A DNA stretch of 14,239 nt, taken from positions 1-14,239 of the forward strand of contig JAJRSY010000216.1 of the NCBI GenBank assembly GCA_024278565.1, given 5' to 3'. The stretch's first letter is position 1, and each line of letters starts with the position of its first letter. Below the pieces are notes generated by a model that was not told the DNA's origin, did no database searches, and worked only from the letters and a program-made list of their open reading frames with translations. This document shows positions 13,194 through 14,239 of this stretch, in pieces. The position numbers and the translations under genes were made by a program. This DNA comes from Bacteroidota bacterium. Lineage in GTDB: Bacteria > Bacteroidota > Bacteroidia > Flavobacteriales > Flavobacteriaceae.

Positions 13194-14239
13194 TCAATCA
13201 TTGAAATATTCCTCACCCAAACTAAAGGTTAGGGAGAAACGCAAAGTATTTTCCAACGGATTCCTCACCTGTGATGTAGAGAACAAATACGATAAATCGA
13301 TCTGTGCGGCCTTAAATTTGAAACCGGCACCCAAAGTAAAGTATTTTCTAGATCCCTTTTCCTCGCTCTCGTTGAAATAACCTGTTCGGATCATAAACGA
13401 ATCTTGGTAGATATATTCAGCACCCAAGGCCCAAGTAAATTCTTTCAGTTCTTCACTAAAACCATCAGGTGCATCACCAAATGATTTAAAAACACCATTG
13501 AAGAAACCTATTTGTTGGTATTCCGCATTGTCCAAACGATCGATCGTACCATCACCGTTAAAATCTTGTGGGGTGGGTACCAATAACTTATTGAACTCTG
13601 TTGTAATACCAATAACGTTATCTTGATCTAGTATAAAGTCAAAACCGATACCCGCTTTTAGGTTGGTGGGCAAAAAGCTCTCTTGACCCCCCTCATCGTA
13701 CTGTATCTTTCCACCAAGATTGGAAACGTTGAAACCTGCTCTCCAACGGCCATCAAAAGTTTGGTATGCTTTTTCCCTGGAACGATAGAACCCAGAAACA
13801 TCAACAGCGAAGGAGCTGGCAGCTTGTGAATCAACATCGCCGGTTTGGGGCAATCTAAGGTTTGAGCGTATATACCTACCGGTCACGGCCATTGAAAAGG
13901 TACGGTTCAATTTCAAAGAATACGAACCGTCCAAGGCCAGTTCATTTGGTTTTGCCAACGTACCTGGATCATTCGCAAATTGTCTAAACTCAATTTCACC
14001 CAAGGTGAAATATCGAAGGCCGACCGCAAATGCGCTTTGGTCATCGATTTTATTGTAATAACTGGCGTTCAAAAGTGCAATGTCGGTTATTATGCTTTCC
14101 AAATAGGGTGTATAACTCAACCCAATACCCATTTTTCGTTCAGCAAATGCGAACTTCGCAGGATTCCATTGTTGTGAAAAGGCATCTGTAGAGGTTGCCA
14201 CACCCATATCGCCCATACCAGCCGATCTTGCATCAGCGG
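13194..14239 (-). CDS. porV: Type IX secretion outer-membrane protein PorV, 5'-truncated by the window edge
   Basis: Outer-membrane beta-barrel of the FadL-like fold. In the type IX secretion system PorV binds cargo C-terminal domains and carries cargo from the translocon to the attachment complex. The frame runs open to the right edge and begins ADARSAGMGDMGVATSTDAFSQQWNPA, the conserved N-terminal hatch-like segment of PorV; the signal peptide and a few dozen residues are missing. The rest consists of alternating strand-like segments and ends in LRFSLTFSLGEEYFND. ATG codons at 14216 and just after are internal, because conserved residues precede them. A loop around codons 218-229 (counted from the ATG at 14216) carries an EF-hand-like DFNGDGTIDRLD. 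In flavobacteria porU normally precedes porV, and it would lie just outside the window. A terminator follows. Confidence 0.92.
   Translation of the reverse strand, partial: ADARSAGMGDMGVATSTDAFSQQWNPAKFAFAERKMGIGLSYTPYLESIITDIALLNASYYNKIDDQSAFAVGLRYFTLGEIEFRQFANDPGTLAKPNELALDGSYSLKLNRTFSMAVTGRYIRSNLRLPQTGDVDSQAASSFAVDVSGFYRSREKAYQTFDGRWRAGFNVSNLGGKIQYDEGGQESFLPTNLKAGIGFDFILDQDNVIGITTEFNKLLVPTPQDFNGDGTIDRLDNAEYQQIGFFNGVFKSFGDAPDGFSEELKEFTWALGAEYIYQDSFMIRTGYFNESEEKGSRKYFTLGAGFKFKAAQIDLSYLFSTSQVRNPLENTLRFSLTFSLGEEYFND

Noticed and set aside
1..14239. Defence system, CRISPR array, prophage or insertion sequence
   Set aside because: Every long frame is a recognisable housekeeping or envelope gene. 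There are no spaced repeats, transposase, integrase, tRNA-type attachment site or shift in composition.

Overview
The window looks like ordinary chromosome from a marine-type member of the Flavobacteriaceae (Bacteroidota). The evidence is a PorV-like type IX secretion gene, a PafA-type phosphatase, the block porV-cdd-pdhA-pdhC, a TTG/TAnnTTTG-type promoter, poor Shine-Dalgarno sequences and moderately low G+C. The genus cannot be fixed from this stretch; a Maribacter/Zobellia/Arenibacter-like organism is a guess from general protein style.

Layout from left to right. A 5'-truncated dihydrofolate reductase (folA, + strand) faces a two-gene minus-strand unit, pafA-murI, joined as TAAATG. About 160 bases of AT-rich divergent promoter region separate pafA from mlaE-mlaF (+ strand, joined as TAATG), a lipid-trafficking ABC permease and ATPase. 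mlaF runs into the convergent end of a DUF389 membrane-protein gene, sharing 4 bases. The DUF389 gene lies 2 bases downstream of a mannose-1-phosphate guanylyltransferase gene (manC), and the pair has a good Bacteroidota-type promoter. Upstream of that come a SprT-like metalloprotein gene, an M28 peptidase lipoprotein gene with a coupled short-chain dehydrogenase gene (TAATG), the pyruvate dehydrogenase genes pdhA-pdhC (E1 alpha and a double-lipoyl E2), cytidine deaminase (cdd), and the 5'-truncated porV. From 4619 to the right edge every gene is on the minus strand.

The genes cover folate and nucleotide metabolism (folA, cdd), cell envelope work (murI, mlaEF, manC, DUF389, the M28 lipoprotein, porV), phosphate scavenging (pafA) and central carbon metabolism (pdhA, pdhC). 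Two clear rho-independent terminators, after porV and after pdhC, bound the transcription units. No tRNA, rRNA, CRISPR array, insertion sequence or phage gene was seen, and no gene-free stretch exceeds 300 bases.

No obvious new multi-gene system is present. The least expected structure is the sprT-manC spacer. It carries a second, diverged but still in-frame copy of the sprT 3' end with its own stop codon, a palindrome-like repeat fragment of a kind common in Bacteroidota, an imperfect inverted partner of that fragment, and the manC promoter. Other points worth a look are the DUF389 protein with a roughly 210-residue soluble, partly coiled-coil tail encoded next to a GDP-mannose gene, and an EF-hand/dockerin-like calcium-loop motif inside PorV.
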